Shown piece after piece: positions 1-5,213 of a stretch of 5,486 nt of DNA. Below the pieces are notes generated by a model, which saw only the letters and a program-made list of their open reading frames with translations, had not been told where the DNA came from and did not search any database. The DNA lies in assembly GCA_021161495.1 (NCBI GenBank), contig JAGHAO010000166.1, positions 1 through 5,486 of the forward strand, given 5' to 3'. The DNA comes from Caldisericaceae bacterium (GTDB lineage Bacteria; Caldisericota; Caldisericia; Caldisericales; Caldisericaceae). The number at the start of each line of letters is the position of its first letter. Positions within the stretch are counted from its first letter, which is position 1. Position numbers and translations under genes: made by a program.

Positions 1-7
1 TCTTTCT

Positions 8-61
8 TCTTTTCTTTGTCGTCCTGCACTCCTTTCCTCGCCGAAGGCGAGCACTTGTTTC
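8..61 (-). repeat. 54-bp dispersed repeat, left copy
   Basis: This stretch is a perfect reverse complement (54/54) of 5433-5486, and a third copy with 50/54 identity lies at 4364-4417. Taking the right copies as the forward orientation, this copy is inverted. The core is a stable hairpin, CTCGCC-GAA-GGCGAG (38-52). The repeat probably continues past the window edge, since the T/C-rich flank runs to base 1. No open frame or transposase is associated, so it is a non-coding dispersed element. Whether it is a MITE-like mobile element or an expressed RNA structure cannot be decided from here. Confidence 0.9.
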
Positions 62-93
62 GGAATCTCATCTTTTGTTTTTTAATAGGAGTT

Positions 94-116
94 TCGAGGG
101 AAATGTGTTCCCTCGA
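94..116. repeat. Inverted repeat TCGAGGGAA/TTCCCTCGA
   Basis: A perfect 9-bp stem (94-102 with 108-116) closes a 5-nt loop. The second unit has the same element at 196-218 with one extra G in the left arm. The inverted copy at 4176-4200 lacks one G in one arm. Conservation of the arms across copies suggests the fold matters or that the unit spread recently. Confidence 0.8.
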
Positions 117-123
117 CGTTCAG

Positions 124-148
124 ACCCTGAATAAAGGCATTTCAGGGT
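124..148. repeat. Inverted repeat ACCCTGAA/TTCAGGGT
   Basis: A perfect 8-bp stem (124-131 with 141-148) has a 9-nt loop and is followed by GTGAC-type sequence. Segment 122-152 matches the reverse complement of 4212-4242 at 30 of 31 positions. Related copies sit at 225-249, 4145-4169, 4216-4240 and 4293-4313, so this is the commonest hairpin of the window. Confidence 0.85.
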
Positions 149-224
149 GACGAAGCGAGAGGACATTTCAAGGTGACAAAGAGAGAATAGGAGTTTCGAG
201 GGGAATGCGTTCCCTCGATTTAAG

Positions 225-249
225 ACCCTGAATAAAAACGTTTCAGGGT
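225..249. repeat. Inverted repeat ACCCTGAA/TTCAGGGT, second copy
   Basis: The 8-bp arms (225-232 and 242-249) are identical to those at 124-148, while the 9-nt loop differs in sequence. It is the hairpin of the second tandem unit. Confidence 0.8.
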
Positions 250-392
250 GGCAGAAAACGGAGACATCTCAGGGTGACAAAAAAATGGAACTTTTTTCGC
301 TTTCGGTTATCAAATAAAAAAGTATTTAATGGGCCGTTATTAAGATTTGCTGTATTAATAAACATTTTAGGTTTTTAGGGAGGCAGTGACGT

Positions 393-476
393 ATGAATGT
401 TTTTATGCGGAAAGAAACCGATGTTATTCGGGCGCATAAGTTTTTTCGGTTTTTTAAGAAAAGGTTCATTTTGTAG
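393..476 (+). CDS. Possible 27-residue basic small peptide
   Basis: The frame reads ATG (393) to TAG (474-476) and encodes a short, strongly basic and aromatic peptide containing AHKFFRFFKKR. A GGGAGG Shine-Dalgarno-like site at 378-383 stands 9 nt before the ATG, which is the main reason to list it. It ends on top of the -35 box of the downstream surface-protein gene and about 60 nt before that start codon. No clear promoter was found before it, it matches no family known to me, and a 28-codon frame can arise by chance. If translated it could be a leader peptide for the next gene, but that is inference. Confidence 0.25.
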   Translation: MNVFMRKETDVIRAHKFFRFFKKRFIL

Positions 477-499
477 TTTTTTAAACGGAGTGGTATAAT
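471..499 (+). promoter_or_regulatory. Sigma-70-type extended -10 promoter of the surface-protein gene
   Basis: The -10 box TATAAT (494-499) is preceded by TGG, giving the TGnTATAAT extended -10 form. A weak -35, TTGTAG (471-476), lies at the ideal 17-nt spacing. A start point near 506 would give a leader of about 30 nt carrying the Shine-Dalgarno site. Confidence 0.75.
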
Positions 500-523
500 A
501 TTTATGAAAAGATTTCACAAATG

Positions 524-532
524 AGGAGGTGA
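524..532 (+). promoter_or_regulatory. Ribosome binding site AGGAGGTGA that decides the start
   Basis: AGGAGGTGA is a near-complete anti-16S match. Its core AGGAGG (524-529) ends 8 nt before ATG 538. An in-frame GTG at 529-531 lies inside this site and would lengthen the protein by three residues; it cannot serve as the start while the same bases pair with 16S rRNA. ATG 538 is therefore preferred. Confidence 0.85.
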
Positions 533-537
533 GAGCA

Positions 538-3500
538 ATGAAAAAGTTTTTGATATCATTGCTTGTTTTGTTGATGTGCACCACGTTATTCTACGGCGCG
601 GGAAACGTTTATGCTCTTACCGTAACAAGTATTACGGCAAGCCCAAATACTCCCGGGGCGAACGCAACCTATGGAATACAAATGAATATCGAGCAAACAT
701 TATCTGCTAATACGGATTACATAAAAGTGACTTTTCCGTCCGGTTTTACTATTCCGAGCAGCATTTCAAACGGCACTGTGCGTGTAAATGGAAATGTTCC
801 GTACAGTGTTACGGTTAACGGACTCTCTGTTTACATATATCCTTCACAAAATTTGGCGGTAGGCGCGCTGACAGTTTACATTTACTCCTCCGCGGGAATC
901 AGGAATCCTTCGACAGGAGGAGTAAACTACCCTATTGCAATTTCGACTTCAAAGGAAACAACTGCAGTCTCTTACAATCTGTACATACAATCCGCGGTGA
1001 GAGGCCTCACCGCAAGCGTTTCTCCGAATGGTGCGGGAAGTTATGCAACTTACACGATTTCTTTTATCCCTAATATATCTCTCAATACAAGCGACCACAT
1101 ATACATCGTATTCCCTTACGACACAACCCTTCCGGAAAACATAACTCCTTCATATATCACAATAAACGGATATGCCTGTTCTTATGTGACAAAAAGCGGA
1201 AACTTGAAACTCGACATACGCCCGCCTTTCGGAATGAACGCAGGTTACACCTTCACAATCATAATAAATGATTCTTTCGGAATCAAAAATCCCACAAATC
1301 CCGGAACTTACACTCTGCAACTTGCAACAAGCAGAGAGCCTGCATATGCAGTGTCAAACCCATATGACATAGTGGGTAGCAATATCACGAACCTCAGCGT
1401 TTCTCTCAGCCCCAACACGGCGGGGAGTGTTTCGACATATTCCATCTGGTTCACCACCGGTCCGAGCGGGGCACTCCAGCCCAACAATTACATAAAGATA
1501 GTTTTCCCCGACGACACGTACATACCGACAAACACAAGCGCCTCCTACATAACTCTCAACGGACACAACTGCACGAACAAATACGTTTCGGGAAGGACTC
1601 TCACAATTTACATACCAAGCGGTTTTTCCTTAGGGAATAATTCCACGTGCAATATTATTATCCCAACGCAATTCGGAATAAGGAACCCTACAAAACCCGG
1701 AACTTACACGTTGAGCCTGTCAACAAGCGCAGACACCGTGCCCGCGGTTTCGAATCCGTACACAATCGTAGGAACTTCCGTTTCTTCCCTTGAGGTGAAT
1801 GTCGACCCTCCCGTGCAGAACACAATCGCGGAATACACGATATCTTTTACAACTTCGCAAAACGGAGCGCTCACGAGCGGTTCCGACAAAATCTTCGTGG
1901 AATTCCCTACAAAATGCGGAGTGCCCAATTACATAAACGCACGGAACATAACGGTGAACGGTATAAAATGCAGGTATGCATCCGTTTCCGGAAACACAAT
2001 CACAGTGACAACACCAACCCACATAAACGCAAATTCCGGCGTTACGGTGGTCATTTCAAAAGACGCCAAAATCAAAAATCCGTCCGTATACGGAACTTAC
2101 ACGTTCAAAGTGCACACTTCCAAAGATGTGGTGGCCGTATCTTATTCGGTTAACATTAAAAAATCTACAATTGCAAAACCCACCGTTAATTTGAGCAGTT
2201 ATGCGGTAGGCGACACTCCGACGATTACGATTAATTTTACAACCGGAAGCGCCGGCGCGCTGAAACGCAACCAGGATAAAATATACGTCCTGTTCCCAGC
2301 AGAGTTTAAAATTCCTTTCTCAATTCAGGCAAACAGTATAAAGATTAACAATATAACAGTAAAGCAGGTATCGAGATATGTTTCCAGGCTGGAAATCACG
2401 ACACCCGTAGATATTCCGGCAAATGGCTCCGTAACCGTTGTAATAGACAAAACCGCGGGGATTAAAAATCCAGAGGCAATAGGGGATTATACGCTCACCG
2501 TATATACCTCGAAAGAAGACACTCCGATCGAAAGCGAAACATTCAAAATAGTTGCACTTCCGAAAACCACGATTGCCGTGAATCCTCCGCAGCCCGACGG
2601 AAAAAACGGGTATTACACAACGAACCCTGTGGTCACACTTACGGCGGTTTCACCTGTTGACCCGAACCCGATGATTTACTATTATATAGACAGCGGTTCT
2701 TCCATACTTTACACTCAATCTTTCACAATTCCCGACGGAAAACACACACTTTACTACTACGCCGTTGACCATCAAGGCAATAAAGAAAAAGTGCAGTCCC
2801 AAAACTTTCTTGTAGACACCAAATCTCCGGTTGTAACGATTATTTCACCGAAAAACGGCGCCGTCCTCAATACAAAACAGTGCAAAATTGTCGGGAAAAC
2901 GGAACCCGGAGCAACTCTTGAAATCAACGGGAAAGACGTGCCGGTTGCAACCGACGGAAGTTTCACGTTCGCCGCACAGATAAGCGGAGAAACGGTTTTC
3001 AAAATAACCGCCGAGGATAAAGCGGGCAACAAAACAACCGTAAACCTCAAAGTTTCTCTTGACACAACCCCACCGAAACTCACCGTGGCAACCCCCATTG
3101 CCTTTCAGGAGTTCCACACACCAACCGTTACAGTTACGGGAAAAACGGAAAAGAACGCAACCGTTACGGTTAACGGCGCAAAAGTCCAGGTAAACGGCGA
3201 AAATTACACGTTCTCATACACGCTAATGCTGACAAAACCCGGACTGAACTCAATCAATGTGATCGCAACGGATCTTGCGGGAAATACCACAAAGGTTTCC
3301 GTTCCTGTAAAATTCATACCCAAAACAAAAATTGTGCTTCAAGTTGGGAACAGCAAAGCAATAGTGAACAACGAAATCGTAAAACTCGACGCGCCGCCCG
3401 TTTTGGTAAATAACAGGACAATGGTGCCGCTACGCTTCATAGCGGAGGCGTTCGGGGCGAAAGTCGAATGGAACCCCGTATTCAAACTTGTATTCATAAC

Positions 3501-3699
3501 GCTCGGAGAAAAGGAAATTATTCTGCAAGTAGGCACACCTTATGCTTCCGTGAATAATAAAATGGTAAATCTCGACGCACCCCCAAAGATCATCAAAAAC
3601 CACACGATGGTGCCGCTGCGCTTCATAGCGGAGGTGTTCGGGGCAAGCGTTGAGTGGGACAAGAAAACAAAAGGTATCACGATTGTTTACCCCAAATAA
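538..3699 (+). CDS. Secreted repeat-containing surface protein with Ig-like modules and C-terminal copper amine oxidase N-like domain
   Basis: The product is 1053 residues. Residues 1-26 form a signal peptide: MKK, a hydrophobic core, then cleavage after VYA. Five diverged beta-rich repeats follow (about 27-150, 153-278, 281-408, 410-539, 541-672), each with a YI.I.FP strand and a closing (F/A)GI(K/R)NP...G.YTL..TS motif. Residues 677-760 resemble OmpL47/chitobiase C-terminal modules (YYYIDSG, HTLYYYAVDHQGN). Residues 763-841 and 842-927 are Ig-like modules of the kind with TxPGATLEINGK and DxAGN motifs. Residues 928-1053 are a PF07833-type domain (Cu_amine_oxidN1) in two halves, each with TMVPLRFIAE.FGA.VEW. 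In other proteins that domain usually sits beside extracellular enzymes or beta modules and is thought to act in wall or carbohydrate binding; no catalytic domain is present here. I see no membrane anchor, lipobox or sortase motif. It is monocistronic, with its own promoter and terminator. A structural or adhesive role at the cell surface is inference. Confidence 0.9.
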   Translation: MKKFLISLLVLLMCTTLFYGAGNVYALTVTSITASPNTPGANATYGIQMNIEQTLSANTDYIKVTFPSGFTIPSSISNGTVRVNGNVPYSVTVNGLSVYIYPSQNLAVGALTVYIYSSAGIRNPSTGGVNYPIAISTSKETTAVSYNLYIQSAVRGLTASVSPNGAGSYATYTISFIPNISLNTSDHIYIVFPYDTTLPENITPSYITINGYACSYVTKSGNLKLDIRPPFGMNAGYTFTIIINDSFGIKNPTNPGTYTLQLATSREPAYAVSNPYDIVGSNITNLSVSLSPNTAGSVSTYSIWFTTGPSGALQPNNYIKIVFPDDTYIPTNTSASYITLNGHNCTNKYVSGRTLTIYIPSGFSLGNNSTCNIIIPTQFGIRNPTKPGTYTLSLSTSADTVPAVSNPYTIVGTSVSSLEVNVDPPVQNTIAEYTISFTTSQNGALTSGSDKIFVEFPTKCGVPNYINARNITVNGIKCRYASVSGNTITVTTPTHINANSGVTVVISKDAKIKNPSVYGTYTFKVHTSKDVVAVSYSVNIKKSTIAKPTVNLSSYAVGDTPTITINFTTGSAGALKRNQDKIYVLFPAEFKIPFSIQANSIKINNITVKQVSRYVSRLEITTPVDIPANGSVTVVIDKTAGIKNPEAIGDYTLTVYTSKEDTPIESETFKIVALPKTTIAVNPPQPDGKNGYYTTNPVVTLTAVSPVDPNPMIYYYIDSGSSILYTQSFTIPDGKHTLYYYAVDHQGNKEKVQSQNFLVDTKSPVVTIISPKNGAVLNTKQCKIVGKTEPGATLEINGKDVPVATDGSFTFAAQISGETVFKITAEDKAGNKTTVNLKVSLDTTPPKLTVATPIAFQEFHTPTVTVTGKTEKNATVTVNGAKVQVNGENYTFSYTLMLTKPGLNSINVIATDLAGNTTKVSVPVKFIPKTKIVLQVGNSKAIVNNEIVKLDAPPVLVNNRTMVPLRFIAEAFGAKVEWNPVFKLVFITLGEKEIILQVGTPYASVNNKMVNLDAPPKIIKNHTMVPLRFIAEVFGASVEWDKKTKGITIVYPK
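616..2553 (+). repeat. Five ~130-codon protein repeats within the surface protein
   Basis: The repeats are seen at protein level. Each starts with a V.(L/V)SP.-type strand, has TY.I.F, then (I/V).(I/V).FP, a strand with ITINGY-like sequence, and ends in GIKNP...G.YTL followed by TSKE- or TSRE-like residues. The NP motifs fall near nt 900, 1290, 1685, 2077 and 2467, a regular step of about 390 nt. Repeats 2 and 3 are the most alike, sharing the AVSNPY(D/T)IVG linker; repeat 5 is the most diverged. DNA identity between repeats is low, so the duplication is old. I do not recognise the repeat as a named family. Confidence 0.8.
3328..3696 (+). repeat. 62-codon internal duplication in the C-terminal domain
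   Basis: Residues 931-992 and 993-1053 align end to end with a period of 186 nt: (I/V)(I/V)LQVG, V(N)N, (V/L)DAPP, then TMVPLRFIAE.FGA.VEW. The core is also conserved at DNA level: 3421-3458 and 3607-3644 differ at only two positions. This contrasts with the poor DNA identity elsewhere in the two halves. Paired halves are the usual architecture of the PF07833 family. Confidence 0.85.
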
Positions 3700-3716
3700 A
3701 TCAGGGTAAAATATTT

Positions 3717-3741
3717 AAGGGGGCTTTGCGCCCCCTTTTTT
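3717..3741 (+). terminator. Intrinsic terminator after the surface-protein gene
   Basis: AAGGGGGC (3717-3724) pairs with GCCCCCTT (3730-3737) around a TTTGC loop, followed by a T tract (3736-3741, then ATTTT). It starts 17 nt after the TAA stop and closes the single-gene transcript. The A-rich sequence before the stem also pairs with the T tail, so it may work in both directions. Confidence 0.9.
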
Positions 3742-3756
3742 ATTTTCGTTAAAGCC

Positions 3757-3783
3757 TTGATTACATCCACTTGCAGAAGTGGA
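3757..3783 (-). mobile_element. Candidate IS200/IS605-type right end (hairpin plus TCAA)
   Basis: TCCACTT-GCAG-AAGTGGA (3766-3783) is a perfect 7-bp stem with a 4-nt loop overlapping the last codons of the TnpB remnant. On the minus strand, five bases beyond the stem, comes TCAA (3760-3757). In well-studied IS608, a subterminal hairpin followed by TCAA marks the right cleavage site, so the arrangement fits; the exact end is inference. This segment lies 16 nt beyond the terminator of the surface-protein gene. Confidence 0.5.
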
Positions 3784-3916
3784 ATCTTTCTGCTTTAACG
3801 AGAAGATGCTTCTTAGGTGCATTAGCACGGTCGTCCGCAGAGCTTCTCTCCACAGGCGTGAATTCGGACAGTTCCTGCCCTATTCCAATTTTATCATACT
3901 GCAATACTAATCGCAG
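3761..3916 (-). pseudogene. tnpB: Decayed C-terminal remnant of a TnpB (IS200/IS605 OrfB) protein
   Basis: On the minus strand an open frame of 51 codons before its TAA (3761-3763) reads IGQELSEFTPVERSS near its start and APKKHLLVKAERF towards the end. G(Q/R)E..E.TPVE is the typical tail of TnpB, just after the DRD.NA catalytic motif. Upstream the frame meets TGA (3917-3919). In a second frame GAC TGC GAT (about 3905-3920) could be the ruins of DRD. No zinc-finger CxxC pair or RuvC motif is readable. TnpB is the RNA-guided nuclease carried by IS605-family transposons; this piece, about a tenth of the usual ~400 residues, cannot be active. The frame ends inside a hairpin as expected at an IS605 right end. 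Family assignment rests on a short motif, so confidence is moderate. Confidence 0.65.
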
Positions 3917-3926
3917 TCAACAATTT

Positions 3927-4109
3927 TCAATTCATCTCCATCCTATAGAAGGTGGAGACTTCTTGAAAAGTTTTGTTAAAAACTAAAATTCCGTCCTTTA
4001 TATCTATATGAGATCTAATGTTAATCCTTGTCCCGCTTTTAATCTTTTTCTTAAAAACGCTCGTAATTACAACTACGATAAACAGGATAAGAAACTGCCT
4101 TGCTCCCCA
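3927..4109 (-). other. Startless 60-codon open frame, possible gene remnant
   Basis: The minus strand is open from TGG (4109) to TGA (3927-3929), with a hydrophobic run FLILFIVVVITSVF followed by KKK and a polar tail ending QEVSTFYRMEMN. It has no ATG start before the tail and no ribosome binding site, and two stops lie just upstream inside repeat DNA. It may be an end fragment of a gene cut off by the repeat block, or part of the TnpB debris, or chance. I recognise no family. Confidence 0.2.
3935..3958. repeat. Imperfect hairpin upstream of the TnpB remnant
   Basis: TCTCCA(t)CCT (3935-3944) pairs with AGGTGGAGA (3950-3958) around ATAGA, giving nine pairs with one bulged T. On the minus strand it lies before the TnpB remnant, where an IS605-type left-end hairpin would be in a deletion derivative. 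Alternatively it is the right-end hairpin of another relic, because on the minus strand it codes for SPPSIGWR and is followed directly by TGA, mirroring the hairpin at 3766-3783. Confidence 0.5.
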
Positions 4110-4112
4110 TTT

Positions 4113-4242
4113 TTATCACCCTGAGGTGTTCCCCTTTTTTTGTCACCCTGAGATCTCGTAACTCAGGGTCTCCAATTCGAGGAAACACATTTCCCTCGAA
4201 CTTCTATTTCCCGTCACCCTGAGATGCCTTTATTCAGGGTCT
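4113..4242 (-). repeat. Inverted copy of the 102-bp hairpin unit plus an extra hairpin
   Basis: Read on the minus strand, 4208 to about 4113 repeats the order of the left block: AATAG, TTCGAGGGAAATGTG hairpin (4200-4176), ACCCTGAG/CTCAGGGT hairpin (4169-4145), and a half-site with CAGGGTGA (4125-4113). The adjoining 4212-4242 is a further hairpin (ACCCTGA 4216-4222 with TCAGGGT 4234-4240) matching the reverse complement of 122-152 at 30/31 positions. The surface-protein gene and the TnpB relic thus lie between inverted copies of one repeat. Confidence 0.85.
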
Positions 4243-4290
4243 CATTTTTAATCCTTTTATCAAAGTACAATCAAAAAAGCAAAGCAAATG

Positions 4291-4349
4291 AGACTCTGAA
4301 ATAAATTCAGAGTGACTAATTTAAGATCCTGAAACAAGTTCAGAGTGAC
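4291..4349 (+). repeat. Two hairpin-repeat variants in tandem
   Basis: ACTCTGAA (4293-4300) pairs perfectly with TTCAGAGT (4306-4313) around ATAAA and is followed by GAC. The next unit (4325-4349) starts GATCCTGAAACAAG and has a shorter CTGAA/TTCAG stem (4329-4333 with 4339-4343), again closed by AGAGTGAC. In the first, a C-to-T change and its partner G-to-A change turn CCCTGAA/TTCAGGG into CTCTGAA/TTCAGAG, which is compensatory pairing. Confidence 0.8.
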
Positions 4350-4363
4350 AGAAAAACGATCCT

Positions 4364-4417
4364 AAAACAAGTGCTCGCCTTCAGCGAGGAAAGGAGTGCA
4401 GGACGACAGAGAAAAGG
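4364..4417 (+). repeat. 54-bp dispersed repeat, internal copy
   Basis: Fifty of 54 positions match 5433-5486 in the same orientation. The differences are at 4364, 4383, 4409 and 4417. The change at 4383 breaks the closing pair of the CTCGCC/GGCGAG hairpin, leaving five pairs. It is preceded by CCTAAAACAA, a diverged form of the CCTGAAACAA head that starts other repeats in this block. Confidence 0.85.
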
Positions 4418-4425
4418 CAAAATAC

Positions 4426-4466
4426 GAGATTCTTCGGTCGCTACGCTCCCTCAAGAATGACGAACG
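4426..4466 (+). repeat. Hairpin-repeat variant with a GTCGCTACGCTCC interior
   Basis: It begins GAGATTCTT and ends AAGAATGACGAACGAC, with ATTCTT (4429-4434) pairing to AAGAAT (4453-4458). The outer frame (GAGA at one side, TGAC then CGAC at the other) is the same as in the other repeats, but the interior is different. Confidence 0.7.
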
Positions 4467-4470
4467 ACAA

Positions 4471-4550
4471 GACTCTGAAACAATCCTGAAATAAATTCAG
4501 GTTAGGACTCAGGAGGGCCGGATTGAGATACTGAAACAAATTCGAAGCAA
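4471..4550 (+). repeat. Degenerate hairpin-repeat copies
   Basis: GACTCTGAAACAA (4471-4483) is a bare head. CCTGAA (4485-4490) pairs with TTCAGG (4496-4501) around ATAAA. GATACTGAAACAAATTCGAAGC (about 4526-4547) is a diverged copy. Further remnants of the opposite orientation, TGTCACTTTGAGGTGTCCCC and TCTCGTTGAGATACC, lie at 4558-4600. No ORF or RNA gene was seen in 4244-4663. Confidence 0.6.
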
Positions 4551-4663
4551 CTTTACCTGTCACTTTGAGGTGTCCCCTTCTGTCTCGTTGAGATACCTGC
4601 CTCTGCTTATTGTATATCGTGTATATTTCTTTCTATCTGCCTGGGATTAATATATTCTGTTTG

Positions 4664-4684
4664 AATAGAAACTCGGTTTCTATT
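4664..4684. repeat. Inverted repeat overlapping the toxin stop codon
   Basis: AATAGAAAC (4664-4672) pairs perfectly with GTTTCTATT (4676-4684) around TCG. It covers the TAG stop (4682-4680) of the toxin gene. On the toxin's own strand no T tract follows, so it is not a standard intrinsic terminator there. On the plus strand it is followed by TCTTTTTTTC. It may protect or end the toxin-antitoxin mRNA, but that is inference. Confidence 0.55.
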
Positions 4685-4955
4685 TCTTTTTTTCTTTATC
4701 TATAATGTCGTGTTTTCCAATAACTCTCAATAGGTATCCGTTCGATAGTTTCTCAAATGTTATTCTGTATCTCAAATCCACCCTTAATTCCCATATGTTA
4801 TCGGTTCCCTTTATCTTATGTATTCTTAAAGAAGGATGTTCCGGGTTATGAAAAAGCATATTAAGTTGCTTTATCGTTTTATCTTTTATTTTCTTGGGAA
4901 GCTTATCGAAATTTTCGACAAAGGTTTTAGTAAATATTATCTTTTTTTGAGCCAA
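4680..4955 (-). CDS. RelE/ParE-family toxin
   Basis: The product is 91 residues, the normal size for this superfamily, whose RelE/YafQ-type members are ribosome-dependent mRNA endonucleases and whose ParE-type members poison gyrase. Visible signature: N-terminal strand IIFTK followed by FVENFDKLPKKIKDK (helices), then NPEHPSLRIHKIKG, IWELRVDLRYRITFE and LLRVIGKHDIID. The basic residues R58, R62 and R64 and the H82-D83 pair near the C-terminus are the likely functional side chains and favour the RelE/YafQ type, but the target cannot be fixed from sequence. The start is TTG (4955), supported by GAGG 7 nt upstream; no in-frame ATG or GTG serves. It overlaps the antitoxin gene by 19 nt in another frame, so the pair is co-transcribed and probably translationally coupled. 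Confidence 0.85.
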   Translation of the reverse strand: MAQKKIIFTKTFVENFDKLPKKIKDKTIKQLNMLFHNPEHPSLRIHKIKGTDNIWELRVDLRYRITFEKLSNGYLLRVIGKHDIIDKEKKK

Positions 4956-5209
4956 TTAATTGCCTCGTCGGGATTATCGAACTCTTTGACCTCTCCGGTA
5001 TCTATATCTTTCTGTGCCTTCTTCTCCATTTTTTGCCATTGTTTTGTCCAAAAATAAGTTTGCGATTTCGGTATCTCCGTAACCGGGATTCCTATTAACT
5101 TATCTCCTTCCACTACGAATTCAATTTTGTCGCCGGGCTTTAATCGAAGTTTCTTTCTTATTTCCGCAGGAATTGATACCTGCCACTTCTTCGTAATAGT
5201 GCTTGCCAT
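4937..5209 (-). CDS. AbrB/MazE (SpoVT-AbrB fold) antitoxin
   Basis: The product is 90 residues. Residues 3-43 form a swapped-hairpin AbrB-type DNA-binding domain: STITKKWQVSIPAEIRKKL, then LKPGDKIEFVVEGDKLIGI. The remaining 45 residues are charged, with W54, W58 and W86, and are the likely toxin-binding tail; this split is typical of antitoxins of this family. An in-frame GTG at 5218 lies inside the ribosome binding site, so ATG 5209 is the better start. It is the first gene of the operon and overlaps the toxin by 19 nt. Its role is to neutralise the toxin and, with it, repress the promoter just upstream. It is a stand-alone short protein with no second DNA-binding domain. Confidence 0.88.
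   Translation of the reverse strand: MASTITKKWQVSIPAEIRKKLRLKPGDKIEFVVEGDKLIGIPVTEIPKSQTYFWTKQWQKMEKKAQKDIDTGEVKEFDNPDEAINWLKKR
4963..4966 (-). promoter_or_regulatory. Ribosome binding site for the toxin TTG start
   Basis: GAGG on the minus strand (4966-4963), inside the antitoxin coding region, lies 7 nt before TTG 4955. A short site and a TTG start imply weaker translation of the toxin than of the antitoxin, which has a longer site and ATG. Confidence 0.6.
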
Positions 5210-5213
5210 TATT

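Larger units (their letters stand above)
84..286 (+). repeat. Tandem duplication of a ~102-bp hairpin-rich unit
   Basis: Two head-to-tail copies (about 84-185 and 186-286) each start AATAGGAGTTTCGAGG. Each then carries, in order, a TCGAGGGAA/TTCCCTCGA hairpin, an ACCCTGAA/TTCAGGGT hairpin, and a half-site ending in GACAT..CA.GGTGACAAA. The copies differ by scattered substitutions and short indels, mostly in hairpin loops and in the linker. A third copy of the same module order lies in reverse orientation at about 4208-4113. No ORF with a plausible start is present, so the unit is structural DNA or RNA rather than a gene. Confidence 0.85.

Noticed and set aside
290..323. ACTTTTTT/AAAAAAGT inverted repeat as a terminator
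   Set aside because: The stem is almost all A-T pairs with an 18-nt loop and no upstream gene, so it is too weak to call.
529..537. GTG at 529 as start of the surface protein
   Set aside because: It is part of the Shine-Dalgarno sequence; ATG 538 has correct spacing and begins a standard signal peptide.
375..584. Minus-strand 69-codon ORF
   Set aside because: It runs across the promoter, ribosome site and signal-peptide codons of the surface-protein gene and has no family signature; a shadow frame.
2772..3117. Minus-strand ORFs within the Ig-like region (also at 1354-1566, 1704-2022 and 3339-3536)
   Set aside because: They lie opposite well-conserved coding sequence in the surface-protein gene and show no family motif or ribosome site.
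3771..3986. Plus-strand 71-codon ORF with GGDFLKSFVKN at its end
   Set aside because: It lies antisense to the TnpB remnant, has no ribosome binding site, and is the mirror of the two hairpins; the minus-strand TPVE motif is the better explanation.
84..4466. CRISPR array
   Set aside because: The repeats are not evenly spaced, differ in orientation and interior, and have no unique spacers of constant size; no cas gene is present.
4836..5057. Plus-strand 73-codon ORF over the toxin-antitoxin genes
   Set aside because: It is antisense to two genes with clear family signatures.
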